A stretch of 47,818 bases of DNA, taken from positions 1-47,818 of the IMG/VR virus record IMGVR_UViG_3300036900_000158. One strand, 5' to 3'. The notes under the pieces are model-generated. The model was not told the origin of the DNA and ran no database searches. It saw nothing but the letters and a program-made list of their open reading frames with translations. The position numbers and the translations under genes were made by a program. Below are positions 15,348-25,408 of the stretch, in pieces; position 1 is the stretch's first letter, and each line of letters begins with the position of its first letter. The stretch comes from a virus.

Positions 15348-16753
15348 TACTTAGTTAAGTTTACGTCTATAACGTTATATGCTGTATTTATTAAATTTGT
15401 ATATGGAGCGGCAGAAACCAAGTTGAAATCCTGATTTGTTTCACAATGTGAAATATTGACCGAAGCCCCTGAATCTACTTTAATTGAATCCTGAGTTGAT
15501 TCCATCTGAATTGCTGTTGTGTATTTTATCCTTCCACTTTCGCCAATTTTTAATACATCAACAAATGAGCCTTCCTCATTTAAAAAATAACAATTTTCAA
15601 CAAGGCCTAAATGTGTGCCGTGTGAGTTGTAACCTTTGCAATTTTTAATAACACCGGTACTGGTTGTTGATCCATATGCGTTAAGTCTATCGGTACCGGT
15701 TGCTACAACTGTACAGTTTTCAATTAAACCAGAAACAGAATTAAAGCCAGGTGAGGAATAGCCAAATGAGAAACCTTTAGATTTGCAATTTCTTATAATT
15801 CCAGAAACTGTAACCTGTATTCCACTATTTACAGCTGATCCAAAAGAGAATGTTCCATTGCTTTCACAATTTTCGATCAAACCAGAAATTATTACTTGGT
15901 ATGTATTTGGCGCTTGGGTATATCCAAAGGAATTCGCCGAAGCTTTACAATTTCTAATAACGCCGGATATATTTATAGTCCCAGCAAGCGATGAGCCAAA
16001 GCCTGCACCTGAAGAAGTGCAGTTTTCAATTAAACCAGAAATCAACATAGTTCCTGTCGGATTATTTCCAATTGCTCCGGAACAATTAAAAATATGCCCG
16101 GATATGTTACCGCCAAAACAGTTGCCAGTGCATATTAAATATCCATAACTACCATTATAATTTTTATTATCGGTAGTTCCTGAGTCAAGTATTAAATCTC
16201 TCCATACCCCATCGTCAATAGAAGATGTGATTGAAATAGATTTACCAGATGCTGAATTGCTTATTTTAAAACCAGATAATGAGTAATTGTTTGAAATACC
16301 TACTACTATTGTTCCTGTAGCATTTGAAGATGTTATAATAACGCTTTCTTTACTGGAGAGAGATTTTATATCAACATACAGTCCAATCGCAATAGAGTCT
16401 GAACCTAAATTATAGGTGCCGGCTAAAAGATATAATACAGCCCTGTTGTTTGCTGATAATGCAGCCCCGTTTGGTGTTTTGGAATAACATGCCGCCAATG
16501 CTGTTTTTAAATTGGTTCCATTCTGGGTATCAGAACCGGTATTTTTTACAATTTCATAGTTTTGACCAGAATAAGGAATATAACCCAGGTTAGATATTAC
16601 CTGTTCAAAAGTTATTTTACGTGATGATCCCGTATCATATGATGGAGAACCGTAGGTACCTGTGTTTTTTGAAATTTCAAGTAAATCACTTAGGTACGCC
16701 GGACTATTTACCGATCCGTATGGGTCTAATTCAGGTATTTTTTTTGTCGCCAT
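15347..16753 (-). CDS. Tail spike with right-handed beta-helix
   Basis: 468 residues. It has the same kind of N-terminal attachment segment as the SGNH fibre (MATKKIPELDPYGSVNSP...). From ~190 to ~380 it is a beta-helix built from rungs of the form SGLIENC or SG(V/I)IRNC separated by 18-25 residues. Rungs with ENC and RNC or KNC alternate, giving a Cys ladder. Such helices carry polysaccharide-binding or depolymerase activity, but no catalytic residues are identifiable. It overlaps its neighbours by single bases on both sides. Confidence 0.8.
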   Translation of the reverse strand: MATKKIPELDPYGSVNSPAYLSDLLEISKNTGTYGSPSYDTGSSRKITFEQVISNLGYIPYSGQNYEIVKNTGSDTQNGTNLKTALAACYSKTPNGAALSANNRAVLYLLAGTYNLGSDSIAIGLYVDIKSLSSKESVIITSSNATGTIVVGISNNYSLSGFKISNSASGKSISITSSIDDGVWRDLILDSGTTDNKNYNGSYGYLICTGNCFGGNISGHIFNCSGAIGNNPTGTMLISGLIENCTSSGAGFGSSLAGTINISGVIRNCKASANSFGYTQAPNTYQVIISGLIENCESNGTFSFGSAVNSGIQVTVSGIIRNCKSKGFSFGYSSPGFNSVSGLIENCTVVATGTDRLNAYGSTTSTGVIKNCKGYNSHGTHLGLVENCYFLNEEGSFVDVLKIGESGRIKYTTAIQMESTQDSIKVDSGASVNISHCETNQDFNLVSAAPYTNLINTAYNVIDVNLTK

Positions 16754-19200
16754 CAGTTTACAATCCGTATCTCATCATTGTTTGTAGCCCTAAGAATATT
16801 ATCGTTGGTAATCCTTCCACCATCCGGCACATCTGTATTATTAAACTCGTAAATACGGGCATAAACGGTTACTTTTTGACCCGTTGGAAGCTTACTATAA
16901 TCTAATATAGCCCGGCCCGTAAATATATTAATATTTTTTGTAATTTCCACTATTTTTAGCAAACCAATTCCCTTCCATGCCGATGTTGAAAGTACATCAT
17001 ATATGCTGGATATGCGTGTTATTTCAGTAATTCCACCACCCTCAAAGGTTTCATACCACAATACTATAGCAACGTTCATAATATCTGGCACCGGACCCGT
17101 TGATTTGGTAAAACTAGCAACAATTAACGTATCTTTTTGTGACTGATTAGAATAAACAAACTTTTTAGCCCCACCAATAAGCTCCGTATTTGTTGGAATG
17201 TCATAACTTTTTATTTCGCAATCCGACCAATCGGTGTTTGAATTGTAATTGGTTGATGTTAATTCATAATCAAAAGATTGTTCAAAGTCTTCACCATTTT
17301 GTTCTAAATCAAAATTTACCCGATAAACACAGGTCCACCCTGGTATGTTTATAAGTCGATTCCAGAAATGGTTTGCCCCTTTAAAAGGTAGGGATGAATC
17401 AAATATTGATTCGGGTATTTGATTTAGTCCGGCTATTTTTATCCAGTATTCCCATCGATTCATAAATGGGAAATTCATTACCCAAGCCTTTACATTTCCT
17501 GAATCTTCCGGATAATCACGTTTGAATGTAATGCTTTTTCTGATCCCTGATTCAATTTTATAAGGCCTATCGGCTGTGAAATCTATATCCTGAACACTTG
17601 GTAAACTTCCGACAACCGGATAGTTTTCAGTTGAAATAAAATAACTATCAAGAACAATATCCGCCTCTGTATCGTGAACCAAAACAATCTGAGGCATAAC
17701 TGACTTAATAACTATTCCATCATTTTCAAGACCAGTATAATCAAGGGTAAATAATGTATTGGCAACAACATCGTCAACCGGAAATATCTCCAATGTAGGC
17801 TGTCCGAATGCCGGATCTGAATATGGATGCTCGATAAAGACATTTTGAGCATCCAACAAATCAATCTTTGTTTTTTGAACGTAGATATAATTTACATCCA
17901 CCAGTAAATTAGATTTGTCAGATAGTTCAGGAGTTAAAGATGTATCCTCAACAATGCACCATAAATCATATTGCGCCAGATCGCCTTGTTTCAATATAGG
18001 CAATTGGCCGGATTCAATATCTATGGTTGCTGTTATGCGGCATATGCTGGAGCTTACAATCTCTCCCTTTACATTTTTTATTATCTGTTTTGGGGTTCCG
18101 AATTTATCACCATTTACCGGAGTATTATTTGGAATAAATTGCTTACTATCATAACAGAAATTTTCTTCTAAGCTTCTGCCTGTTTTTTGGTAAAATGATT
18201 CATCGGAAGGCAGATAGTTAAACCCAAAAACTAAAGATGTATTTGCCGATATACTACCCGTTAATGATTCAACAAGAAATATGACCTCCATAGAAGTATA
18301 CTCAAGTTGATTTGCAAACGATAAATCCGGCCTTTTGAATTGAAGTGATGAAATTAAATAATCGGACTTTGCCCCATTAAATTTAGTATTAAACCATCCA
18401 AATTGACCAACCGGGTCAGGAATAAGACTACTTGATTCGCTTACGATATAGGCCGTTTTCTGGTAGTCTATTTGGGAAGTGTACTTTATTTGATTGTCTG
18501 GTTTGAAATAGTCCGGAGCAATTCCATTATATAAATCATCGTATTGTCCTGCCAGAAATAGCGGGGAAACGATTGTGCTATGAGTAATTAACAGGCGTTG
18601 CTGCGTTACATACAAACTTGAATCAACACCTTCTGAAATTACAGAATCAAACTGCCAATCTAAATCTCCTACATTTTCAAGAGTTATCGTTACTGTATCA
18701 AGTTCATCATCTGAATTTACAACAAACTTCTGTAAAGAATCGTCCGTGTTGGAATTGAAACCACCAGTGCCAAGACCAAATTGATAAATCAGAGACTTTA
18801 ACGGCGTGATGTTTGCGGCATATTCCCCTGATGAAAATCCTAAGCTGCTATTTGTAAATGTTGAATCAAACCGCCCGAGTCCACCATTGATAATTTCTAA
18901 AAGAGTATGGATTTCGGTTGGTATTGAATTGTGTTTGAACAAAATCAGATCACCTACCTGGCAATTATTTAAGAAGTCGCCATCTTCAAAAAAGACAAGG
19001 TCATCATTATATACACGACCAGAAACAGACGGATCTGGCGCAAACGTAATCTTGTTGTCAGCTGTCGCAATATCAACCTGATCGAAATATATTTCAGTGA
19101 TAACTTTAATCTTTTCCCCTATGCATGCATATAGGAAATCAAGATCAACGTTTCCACGTGTCTGTGTTTGATATTTACGCGAAGCAACAAAAAGGCTCAT
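16753..19200 (-). CDS. Large tail-tip/baseplate protein, 815 residues
   Basis: Acidic and beta-rich throughout (for example FDQVDIATADNKITFAPDPSVSG and DSLQKFVVNSDDELDTVTITLENVGDLDW). Starts MSLFVASRKYQTQTRGNVDL. Position two genes after the tape measure and directly before the beta-helix spike suggests the central tail-tip or baseplate scaffold to which fibres attach. No named domain is recognised. Its TGATG junction with the spike gene implies coupled synthesis. Confidence 0.7.
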   Translation of the reverse strand: MSLFVASRKYQTQTRGNVDLDFLYACIGEKIKVITEIYFDQVDIATADNKITFAPDPSVSGRVYNDDLVFFEDGDFLNNCQVGDLILFKHNSIPTEIHTLLEIINGGLGRFDSTFTNSSLGFSSGEYAANITPLKSLIYQFGLGTGGFNSNTDDSLQKFVVNSDDELDTVTITLENVGDLDWQFDSVISEGVDSSLYVTQQRLLITHSTIVSPLFLAGQYDDLYNGIAPDYFKPDNQIKYTSQIDYQKTAYIVSESSSLIPDPVGQFGWFNTKFNGAKSDYLISSLQFKRPDLSFANQLEYTSMEVIFLVESLTGSISANTSLVFGFNYLPSDESFYQKTGRSLEENFCYDSKQFIPNNTPVNGDKFGTPKQIIKNVKGEIVSSSICRITATIDIESGQLPILKQGDLAQYDLWCIVEDTSLTPELSDKSNLLVDVNYIYVQKTKIDLLDAQNVFIEHPYSDPAFGQPTLEIFPVDDVVANTLFTLDYTGLENDGIVIKSVMPQIVLVHDTEADIVLDSYFISTENYPVVGSLPSVQDIDFTADRPYKIESGIRKSITFKRDYPEDSGNVKAWVMNFPFMNRWEYWIKIAGLNQIPESIFDSSLPFKGANHFWNRLINIPGWTCVYRVNFDLEQNGEDFEQSFDYELTSTNYNSNTDWSDCEIKSYDIPTNTELIGGAKKFVYSNQSQKDTLIVASFTKSTGPVPDIMNVAIVLWYETFEGGGITEITRISSIYDVLSTSAWKGIGLLKIVEITKNINIFTGRAILDYSKLPTGQKVTVYARIYEFNNTDVPDGGRITNDNILRATNNDEIRIVN

Positions 19201-19457
19201 ATATTAATACCTGCTTTTCTTAACATGTCTGTTGCGGCATTCATTGCCTTATCTGTGTCCGGTTTTATTTTAGATGCCGCCGCGCGTGCTTGTGATTTTA
19301 ATTGTTCAATTTCGAAACGCTTTTCTGGAGTCAATGAGTTCATTACTTCTGGAGTTGTTACCTCTTCCATTTTAGCCATTAACGCATCTACACCACCAGC
19401 CATTTGAGACAGTCCAGCCATTAAATCCCCAAGTGAATTACTCCCCGTCTGGTTCAT
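19197..19457 (-). CDS. Small helical tail-region protein, 86 residues
   Basis: Predicted all-helical, Met/Ala/Lys-rich (GDLMAGLSQMAGGVDALMAKMEEVTTPEVMNS). It overlaps the genes on both sides (20 nt and 4 nt). It may be a small tail-assembly or tail-tip component; no family is recognised. Confidence 0.65.
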   Translation of the reverse strand: MNQTGSNSLGDLMAGLSQMAGGVDALMAKMEEVTTPEVMNSLTPEKRFEIEQLKSQARAAASKIKPDTDKAMNAATDMLRKAGINI

Positions 19458-21321
19458 ATATATCTAATTTTAAATTAGTTATGTATTGCTTTCTTACCTT
19501 ATAGGTACATGAGGCCGTTTGTTTTACAGGATTAAATTTCAAAGAAATTAATTCGCCTTGCCCCCCGTCAGGTGTAAATATAGCATTATTATTTCTAACC
19601 GTTTCGTAATCATCGAACGAAAATGGAAATTCAGTGTTTTCTTTTAATAAAAACTGATTACCAGGCTTGCCATTATATTCCACGAATGCTTTTAAGTAAT
19701 GATAATTTTCAAATAAGTACCGGGCATTTATGAGTGACTTGTTGTTCTTACTAATTTTCGTACTCCTTGGATTTGAATTCTGATCGATCAAGAATATTTT
19801 AGCCACAGAAACATAATCCTGCTCCATTTTAAGTACGCCTAATCGATCTTTAATCAGATTCTTTATTGAAGGAGTCGGTATTTTTTTGATTGGTTCTAAC
19901 TTAATTTTTATCTTGATTCCAACTGTTGCCAGGGACTTAAGTATTTTTTGAATGATAGCAATTAATATGTTTATTGCAATAATTGCGATGTTCAAGGTTG
20001 TTACAACGATAGTAAGTACCACTTGAATTCCAGAAGAAAAGTCCAAAAGCAACGATTCAACCAAGGTTAGTTCTGTCTTTTCTTTAGCTAAAGCAAATTG
20101 AATTCGGGCTTCATTCAAATTCCTTAGTAATGACCGTTGATTAAATATTGCTGTCTTTGGAACTTGGTTAACCTGAACACTGGTACCTTTATACTCCTGT
20201 ATAGTATGCCGATCATATAAATCGGCCATAAAAGATACAATTATGGTAGAATAAAAGTCCTCATGATTCAATGTAAAGCTATCCTTATTATCGAACCTGT
20301 CCGGAATGGTTATGCCATTGCTGCCTAATTTAAAATCAAATGGCTCAAAGTAAAGCACGCCCTGAGATATGACAATTTTTGCGTTAAACATGGTTTTCAT
20401 GGCCCGCAAAAAGTCCCCGAATGTGCCTTTAAAATAGCCTACCTTTTCATTATTATTCTTTAAATCACCGGCAATTCCTGCAAATATTCCTTTATTACCC
20501 TCGAATAGATTATACTTTTCTGGCATTATTACAAGGCCTTTGAACTTTGGATTCTGAATTATACTGCTTTTGAATTCCATATTCATATACTTGCAGCCTA
20601 TTTCGAACTGATCCAATACAGTCATTACGTTGTGGTACTTTACAGGAGGCACAAGCAATGTGATAACGCGAATGATTAACGGAATAAGTGATGCAAACAG
20701 CAGAATCAAATAAATAATCTGCAGGATAAGCCGTGGAATACTCGACATTTCTAACGGGTTAGCCGAACCAGTTGCAAGCTGCGCAATAGCTGTTATCTGA
20801 TCTCGTATTTTATCCACTATCAGGAATATGGTAACAAGGGTCATGGCCACCTCGAAGTAATCCTGTTTTTTTACAAGAATATATGGCACTGGAATAAACT
20901 TATCCTTAGAAAAAAACTTTTGTTGGTATAAATATTCAAATGAAAATGAATCGGCATAGTCATTTAGCCAATCAATAGATCCCGTTTCAACGGCAGGAGC
21001 CGTTACCTTGCCGTTAGAATATTGAGCCTTCCAAAGATCTACATACCCATTAAATATCGTGTACTGCTTGCCGCGTTCGTTAGATAATATTATTTTGAAT
21101 TCTTTACCTTCAATTATTCCAACGCCATTTTGGTCGTTTAAATCCTGCTTCAACATAAAAGCCCCGTCTGGCTGGCCCTTTTCCATAACGCCAAACTCCC
21201 AATCGTTTATACTGAGTGCCTGTTGCGCTCCATCGGTATCCCAATTCAGCTCAATAGAAAGCTCGGCATAGTTGTTTGGTGGGTTAATTTCGGTACCCTT
21301 CAGAAGAAATTTTTCTATCAT
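19438..21321 (-). CDS. Tail protein after the tape measure, with two long hydrophobic segments
   Basis: 627 residues. The N-terminal ~130 residues look like a distal-tail-type beta domain (KGTEINPPNNYAELSIELNW). Two hydrophobic stretches follow: ~190-232 (LILQIIYLILLFASLIPLII) and ~435-470 (VVLTIVVTTLNIAIIAINIL). The segment between them and the C-terminal portion (KIFLIDQNSNPRSTKISKNN...) are soluble. As the first gene after the tape measure, it is in the position of the distal tail or hub protein. The membrane-active stretches suggest it may insert into the host envelope during DNA entry (inference). Confidence 0.7.
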   Translation of the reverse strand: MIEKFLLKGTEINPPNNYAELSIELNWDTDGAQQALSINDWEFGVMEKGQPDGAFMLKQDLNDQNGVGIIEGKEFKIILSNERGKQYTIFNGYVDLWKAQYSNGKVTAPAVETGSIDWLNDYADSFSFEYLYQQKFFSKDKFIPVPYILVKKQDYFEVAMTLVTIFLIVDKIRDQITAIAQLATGSANPLEMSSIPRLILQIIYLILLFASLIPLIIRVITLLVPPVKYHNVMTVLDQFEIGCKYMNMEFKSSIIQNPKFKGLVIMPEKYNLFEGNKGIFAGIAGDLKNNNEKVGYFKGTFGDFLRAMKTMFNAKIVISQGVLYFEPFDFKLGSNGITIPDRFDNKDSFTLNHEDFYSTIIVSFMADLYDRHTIQEYKGTSVQVNQVPKTAIFNQRSLLRNLNEARIQFALAKEKTELTLVESLLLDFSSGIQVVLTIVVTTLNIAIIAINILIAIIQKILKSLATVGIKIKIKLEPIKKIPTPSIKNLIKDRLGVLKMEQDYVSVAKIFLIDQNSNPRSTKISKNNKSLINARYLFENYHYLKAFVEYNGKPGNQFLLKENTEFPFSFDDYETVRNNNAIFTPDGGQGELISLKFNPVKQTASCTYKVRKQYITNLKLDIYEPDGE

Positions 21322-24300
21322 ATACGACCTCTTTTATGGGTAATTGTTTTTTTGCCTTTCTTGCTGATAATCGTTTCAACAATATTGCCTAATGCATCCG
21401 CGGACAGGTTAGAGCTTGGCTTATTGCTTATATCCTCCAGCAATGATTCAATTTTAGAAGCATTTTGCAGCATTATTGAATTAGCGATGTTATGTGCTGT
21501 AGATCCGGTATCAATATTAGGTATTTTAGGCGTGTATAATTGCTTAAACGTCCCGGCATTCAATGCTTTTACAACTCCTTTGTTTTCTAAATTAGCATCT
21601 GCCTTAACAACGCCTTCATGTTTTGATAACATAAAAGGAATAGAATCAGACTTTGTTGTTCCGGGTCCTTGCACATCATCATTACCATCTGCGGCGAACT
21701 GAACAATACCTTTAGCAAGGCCTTTGAATAACAATACGTCCGCTATCGCGCGCGCGCCTGCGCTTGCAGGATTTGCGCCTGGCTGATTAAGCTCTGAATT
21801 ATATGCATTAAGTAACGCCTGAGCAGTTTGTATTTGATCCTGAATCTTAGCCTGGCGTTTAGCGGCATCCTGCTGAGCAAGCTGCTGCTCTGCAAGTCTT
21901 TTTTCTTCAAATGCCAGTTGATTTTCTTGCCCACGTGCTGCAAGATCCTGCTGCTTGGCAATATTGGCATTTGTTTTATCAATACTTGCCTGTTGTGCGT
22001 TGCTTTGCTGCTGAAATCTTTGATCTAAAGCATCGCTGAAAGCCCCTGAAGCCTTGTTTATGTAGTCAACGACAACCTCAGTTTGCTTTACAAGTATCTG
22101 CCTTTGTGTTTCTGCGATCTGTTTATTCAGTTCTTCAGTTGAATTTGCCCGATCGGTATTTAATTTAATAACATTTTGATTGTATTGCGCTTGTAATTTT
22201 TCTAATTCTTTGGCTTTTACTTGCTCATCGGTAACATTTTTTTCAATGTTTTCTTTATCAATTTGATATTGTTTGTCAATCAGCTCCTTTTTAATACGCG
22301 CTTCTTCTTCTGCGATAGCAATTCGTTCATCTGATAACCTTTGAGCTTCAGATATTATTTTATTATTAAATACGTTTTCATTTCGGAATAAAAGATTAAG
22401 CGTTTCCTGTTCTTGAGACGCGCGTTTTGAACCAGCCTCATTTAATGCCTGAAGTTGTGTATTTTGCTCAATGATCGCAATCTCTTGGTTTATCCGAGCG
22501 ATTTTTGCAAGCCTTTCAATCTTTTCATCCTCAAATTTAGCAATCCTGTCATTGTTTGCAATCTCATTTGTTTGTGCTTCATTAACAACTTTTGCCACCT
22601 CTGTCGTGGCTTCTTCGGATAATCTAGTCGCTCTTAATATCTTCAATTTGCCAGCTAATACTACGGCATCTGTGGTTGCAATTAAATCATTTAGCTCAGC
22701 TTCAGATATTGCCTGCTCCCCTTTACTGGTTTTTAGTTCAGCAAGTATGCGTATTTCTTCATTCTGTGCCTCGATTTGCTTACTACGAAGTTCTTCATTT
22801 ATCCTTTCACGTTCTTCAAGTTGTATTTTTTCATCGGCAACTTGTTTTGTAAGGATTTGAACCTGTGCATCAGCACCTAATTTTTTTGAACGGATCAATT
22901 CAACCTGGTTAATTATTTCCGTTTGGGCTATCTGCCTTCTGCGCTCTGCCTCCTGACGGTCCAAGTCATCTAATGCATCAGCGGCCGCAAGTTGTGCAAG
23001 GTATTTTTCCTGTACGGCATTAATGGCTTCTGTACTCGCCTTTACGGATAGCTTAGAATTAGATATGGTTTCAAAGCCTTGCTGTCTTAGCAATTCAATA
23101 TCCTGCTCACTTACTTTATTTTTGCGTAATTCTAATTCTAATTGTTTGCCGGCCAATATCAAATCTGTATCTGCAATCTTCGCACTTATTCTTGCACCTT
23201 CAAGTCGTGCCTGTATTGCACCTTCAAGGGCTGCCTTTTGCTCGTTAAGTGAAATAGTATTGTCAGCCTGTATTTCGTTGAAATCTTCCTCGTCCATTTT
23301 GACCTTTGCAAGCGCAATCTGGAGTAAACGCAATTGATCCTCGTAAGCAAAAATAGCCTTAGTGAGTTCATCATAGCCTTTTATCTGCTCAACTATTGCG
23401 GAGGCGTTGCCATCAAAAGCATTCTTAATTGTCTTCGTTCCTTCCGATGCCTGGTCTGCAGCCTTGGAAAAGTCGCCACTAAAAAAAGACACGAACGCAT
23501 CGCCCAATGAAACCAACCCTTTACCAACCTGGGCAAAAGAGCCAATCAGTACGTCAAGAGTAGCCTTTAATTTATTTAATGCTAAATCAAACTGTAATGC
23601 CCCTTCCCGGGATGAAGTAAAGAATGAAAATAGCGATGCAATAGCGGCAATTAATACCGTTATTCCTGCAGCCTTTAAAGATTTTCCTAATTTATTTGAT
23701 CCATCGGTGGCAACATCCTGAGCCTGTCGAACCTTTTTTAGTTGTTCAACTACACCACCAAACCCGGCAACAATTGCCTTTGTGTTATTGTCAAGTTTTC
23801 CAAGACCGGCAGAAAACAGATCGGTACCCTCCAAAGCTTCTGCAACTTGGTTTTTATAATCGCCTACATTACGGTTAAACTGCCCTACCTCAGCATCAAG
23901 ATCTTTTAATTCCTTGTCTAACGCCTGTATTGATTTTTTTAAATCCTGTGTGGCTTTATCGGAACCTTTGCCGGCAAGTGCCAGTTCTTTGTATTCCTTG
24001 CGTAGCTCGTTAAGTCGTTTTGACTGCTGAAAATAAAGGGAGTTTTCTTGTTGTAAAGCCTTTGCAGTCTTTGCCTTTTCCGCGTTGGTTTTCTTTTCCT
24101 GGCTTTCTTCTGCCGCCTTTGCTTTGGTCGCGGCAATAGTAGCCTCGGCCTCTAACTTCTTTGCTTCAGCAATAAGTTTTCGACTCTTAGCAGCTTTGTC
24201 TAAAAGTTCATTCTGTTTTTTTATATCTGCAGCCGACTCACCCTTCTTTGCATTAGCAAGTTGTTTCGTTTGCTCTTTGTTTAAGGCAACAATAGCATCC

Positions 24301-24407
24301 TCGGTCTTGACAATTACATCAAGAAACTTTTCTGCATTCGCTATTGCGTTGCTTAAGAAATCCTTCTGTATTACATCATTACCGGTAACCTTTTTAGATT
24401 CTGCCAT
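21318..24407 (-). CDS. Tail tape measure protein
   Basis: 1029 residues, the largest tail protein. The first ~200 and ~350-830 residues are Ala/Lys/Glu/Gln-rich coiled coil. A hydrophobic patch (AAGITVLIAAIASLFSFFTSS, ~240-262) is typical of tape measures. The C-terminal ~120 residues contain the 'SIPFMLSKHEGVVKAD' segment seen in phage tail tape measures. By the usual ~0.15 nm per residue rule, the tail would be about 150 nm, as in a siphovirus. Its ATG overlaps the stop of the preceding chaperone-position gene (TAATG). Confidence 0.92.
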   Translation of the reverse strand: MAESKKVTGNDVIQKDFLSNAIANAEKFLDVIVKTEDAIVALNKEQTKQLANAKKGESAADIKKQNELLDKAAKSRKLIAEAKKLEAEATIAATKAKAAEESQEKKTNAEKAKTAKALQQENSLYFQQSKRLNELRKEYKELALAGKGSDKATQDLKKSIQALDKELKDLDAEVGQFNRNVGDYKNQVAEALEGTDLFSAGLGKLDNNTKAIVAGFGGVVEQLKKVRQAQDVATDGSNKLGKSLKAAGITVLIAAIASLFSFFTSSREGALQFDLALNKLKATLDVLIGSFAQVGKGLVSLGDAFVSFFSGDFSKAADQASEGTKTIKNAFDGNASAIVEQIKGYDELTKAIFAYEDQLRLLQIALAKVKMDEEDFNEIQADNTISLNEQKAALEGAIQARLEGARISAKIADTDLILAGKQLELELRKNKVSEQDIELLRQQGFETISNSKLSVKASTEAINAVQEKYLAQLAAADALDDLDRQEAERRRQIAQTEIINQVELIRSKKLGADAQVQILTKQVADEKIQLEERERINEELRSKQIEAQNEEIRILAELKTSKGEQAISEAELNDLIATTDAVVLAGKLKILRATRLSEEATTEVAKVVNEAQTNEIANNDRIAKFEDEKIERLAKIARINQEIAIIEQNTQLQALNEAGSKRASQEQETLNLLFRNENVFNNKIISEAQRLSDERIAIAEEEARIKKELIDKQYQIDKENIEKNVTDEQVKAKELEKLQAQYNQNVIKLNTDRANSTEELNKQIAETQRQILVKQTEVVVDYINKASGAFSDALDQRFQQQSNAQQASIDKTNANIAKQQDLAARGQENQLAFEEKRLAEQQLAQQDAAKRQAKIQDQIQTAQALLNAYNSELNQPGANPASAGARAIADVLLFKGLAKGIVQFAADGNDDVQGPGTTKSDSIPFMLSKHEGVVKADANLENKGVVKALNAGTFKQLYTPKIPNIDTGSTAHNIANSIMLQNASKIESLLEDISNKPSSNLSADALGNIVETIISKKGKKTITHKRGRI

Positions 24408-24844
24408 TATTTATTTGGTATTGGTTTAGCCTTTGCCTCTGTCTTTTTAATTACGAACTTGACCCGGTTGTAGTATTCAAATACGCTGGTCGTAAAGGTA
24501 TTTATGTGCATGCCGCCCATTTCATGTTCAATCCAGGGAACGGTATCCCATATGTTATTTTTTGCATTTTTATACCTTTTCATTTCTTCAATTTCATCTG
24601 TAAGGAAATCAATAAAGAATTGATCGGAATAATTGCCTGTTTGGGCTTGTTTGCAAAGTAATAATTCTAATTCGATACGTTTTCTTTGAAGTTTTAAGAA
24701 ATCTTCCGAGGGTCCAAACGTATCAATAAATTCATCCTGCAGCTGTTCAAAGATTAATCCTGCCCTTTTGCATATTTTACCGGTCCGACTTAATTGCGTA
24801 GGATCGTTATTATCATACATGTTAAACCAATTACGGCTTGGCAT
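24407..24844 (-). CDS. Putative tail assembly chaperone
   Basis: About 145 residues from the ATG at 24844 (MPSRNWFNMYDNN), 13 nt after the upstream stop. A longer start at 24931 would overlap that gene by 74 nt, so I reject it. It is rich in helices with charged residues (LQDEFIDTFGPSEDFLKLQRKRIELELLL). It lies between the tail tube region and the tape measure, the usual place for the chaperone that solubilises the tape measure. I see no obvious slippery sequence for a programmed frameshift. Function by position only. Confidence 0.6.
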   Translation of the reverse strand: MPSRNWFNMYDNNDPTQLSRTGKICKRAGLIFEQLQDEFIDTFGPSEDFLKLQRKRIELELLLCKQAQTGNYSDQFFIDFLTDEIEEMKRYKNAKNNIWDTVPWIEHEMGGMHINTFTTSVFEYYNRVKFVIKKTEAKAKPIPNK

Positions 24845-24857
24845 TGTATGTATTGAC

Positions 24858-25334
24858 CTATAATACTTCGTTAAGTATCGCTCGTTTAATCGCGTCCTGA
24901 AGGAATGGTAACATTTTACTAGCCAATTCATTTTTACTGTTTGTTGTTAAACCTAATATTTCGCCAAACCTGATTATATCACCATCCACTTTATCCGTAT
25001 TTGCAACTATTGAAAACCCGTCTGAAAGTATCCGAACGCTGAACGATGCGTAAAACTCGCCGGTATCGTAAAGCGTATATGGCTCTCCAAATTGCTTAGT
25101 AGATGGCACCCCGTTGTAAATATACGTTTCTTCTCCTGCGTATAAAGCAGTGGTATAAGAATATGTACCAATTATTTTATCGTTTGCATCAACCCCTTCG
25201 CTGTATAACTGTTCAAACCTGTTTAGCCTAAGTATAAATTGTTTGATTTCCGGCAATGCAAATACACTTACTGACAATTCGCTCGTCTGTAAATTTATTA
25301 CATTATTTGCCAGATTCTTAAGCGCACCAAACAT
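24858..25334 (-). CDS. Tail-region protein between tube and tape measure, 158 residues
   Basis: Mixed alpha/beta sequence (QTSELSVSVFALPEIKQFIL...GDIIRFGEILGLTTNS). First gene after the terminator at 25343-25377. Its start codon is at 25334. It may be a minor tail or tail-completion protein; no family is recognised. Confidence 0.65.
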   Translation of the reverse strand: MFGALKNLANNVINLQTSELSVSVFALPEIKQFILRLNRFEQLYSEGVDANDKIIGTYSYTTALYAGEETYIYNGVPSTKQFGEPYTLYDTGEFYASFSVRILSDGFSIVANTDKVDGDIIRFGEILGLTTNSKNELASKMLPFLQDAIKRAILNEVL

Positions 25335-25342
25335 ATTTTAGA

Positions 25343-25377
25343 TTAAATAAAAGAGGCTCCCCGTAAAGGGAGCCTCT
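25343..25377 (-). terminator. Strong terminator after the tail tube gene
   Basis: Perfect 10-bp GC-rich stem (25368-25377 with 25352-25361) with loop CGUAAA complement, followed on the minus strand by UUUUAUUU. It would reduce expression of tape-measure and later genes relative to the very abundant capsid and tube proteins. Confidence 0.85.
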
Positions 25378-25408
25378 CGGTCAACAAACAAGAAAACATC
25401 AGAAAGGT

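Noticed and set aside
24407-24931. Longer start for the tail-chaperone-position gene
   Set aside because: It would overlap the previous gene by 74 nt; the ATG at 24844 fits the spacing.
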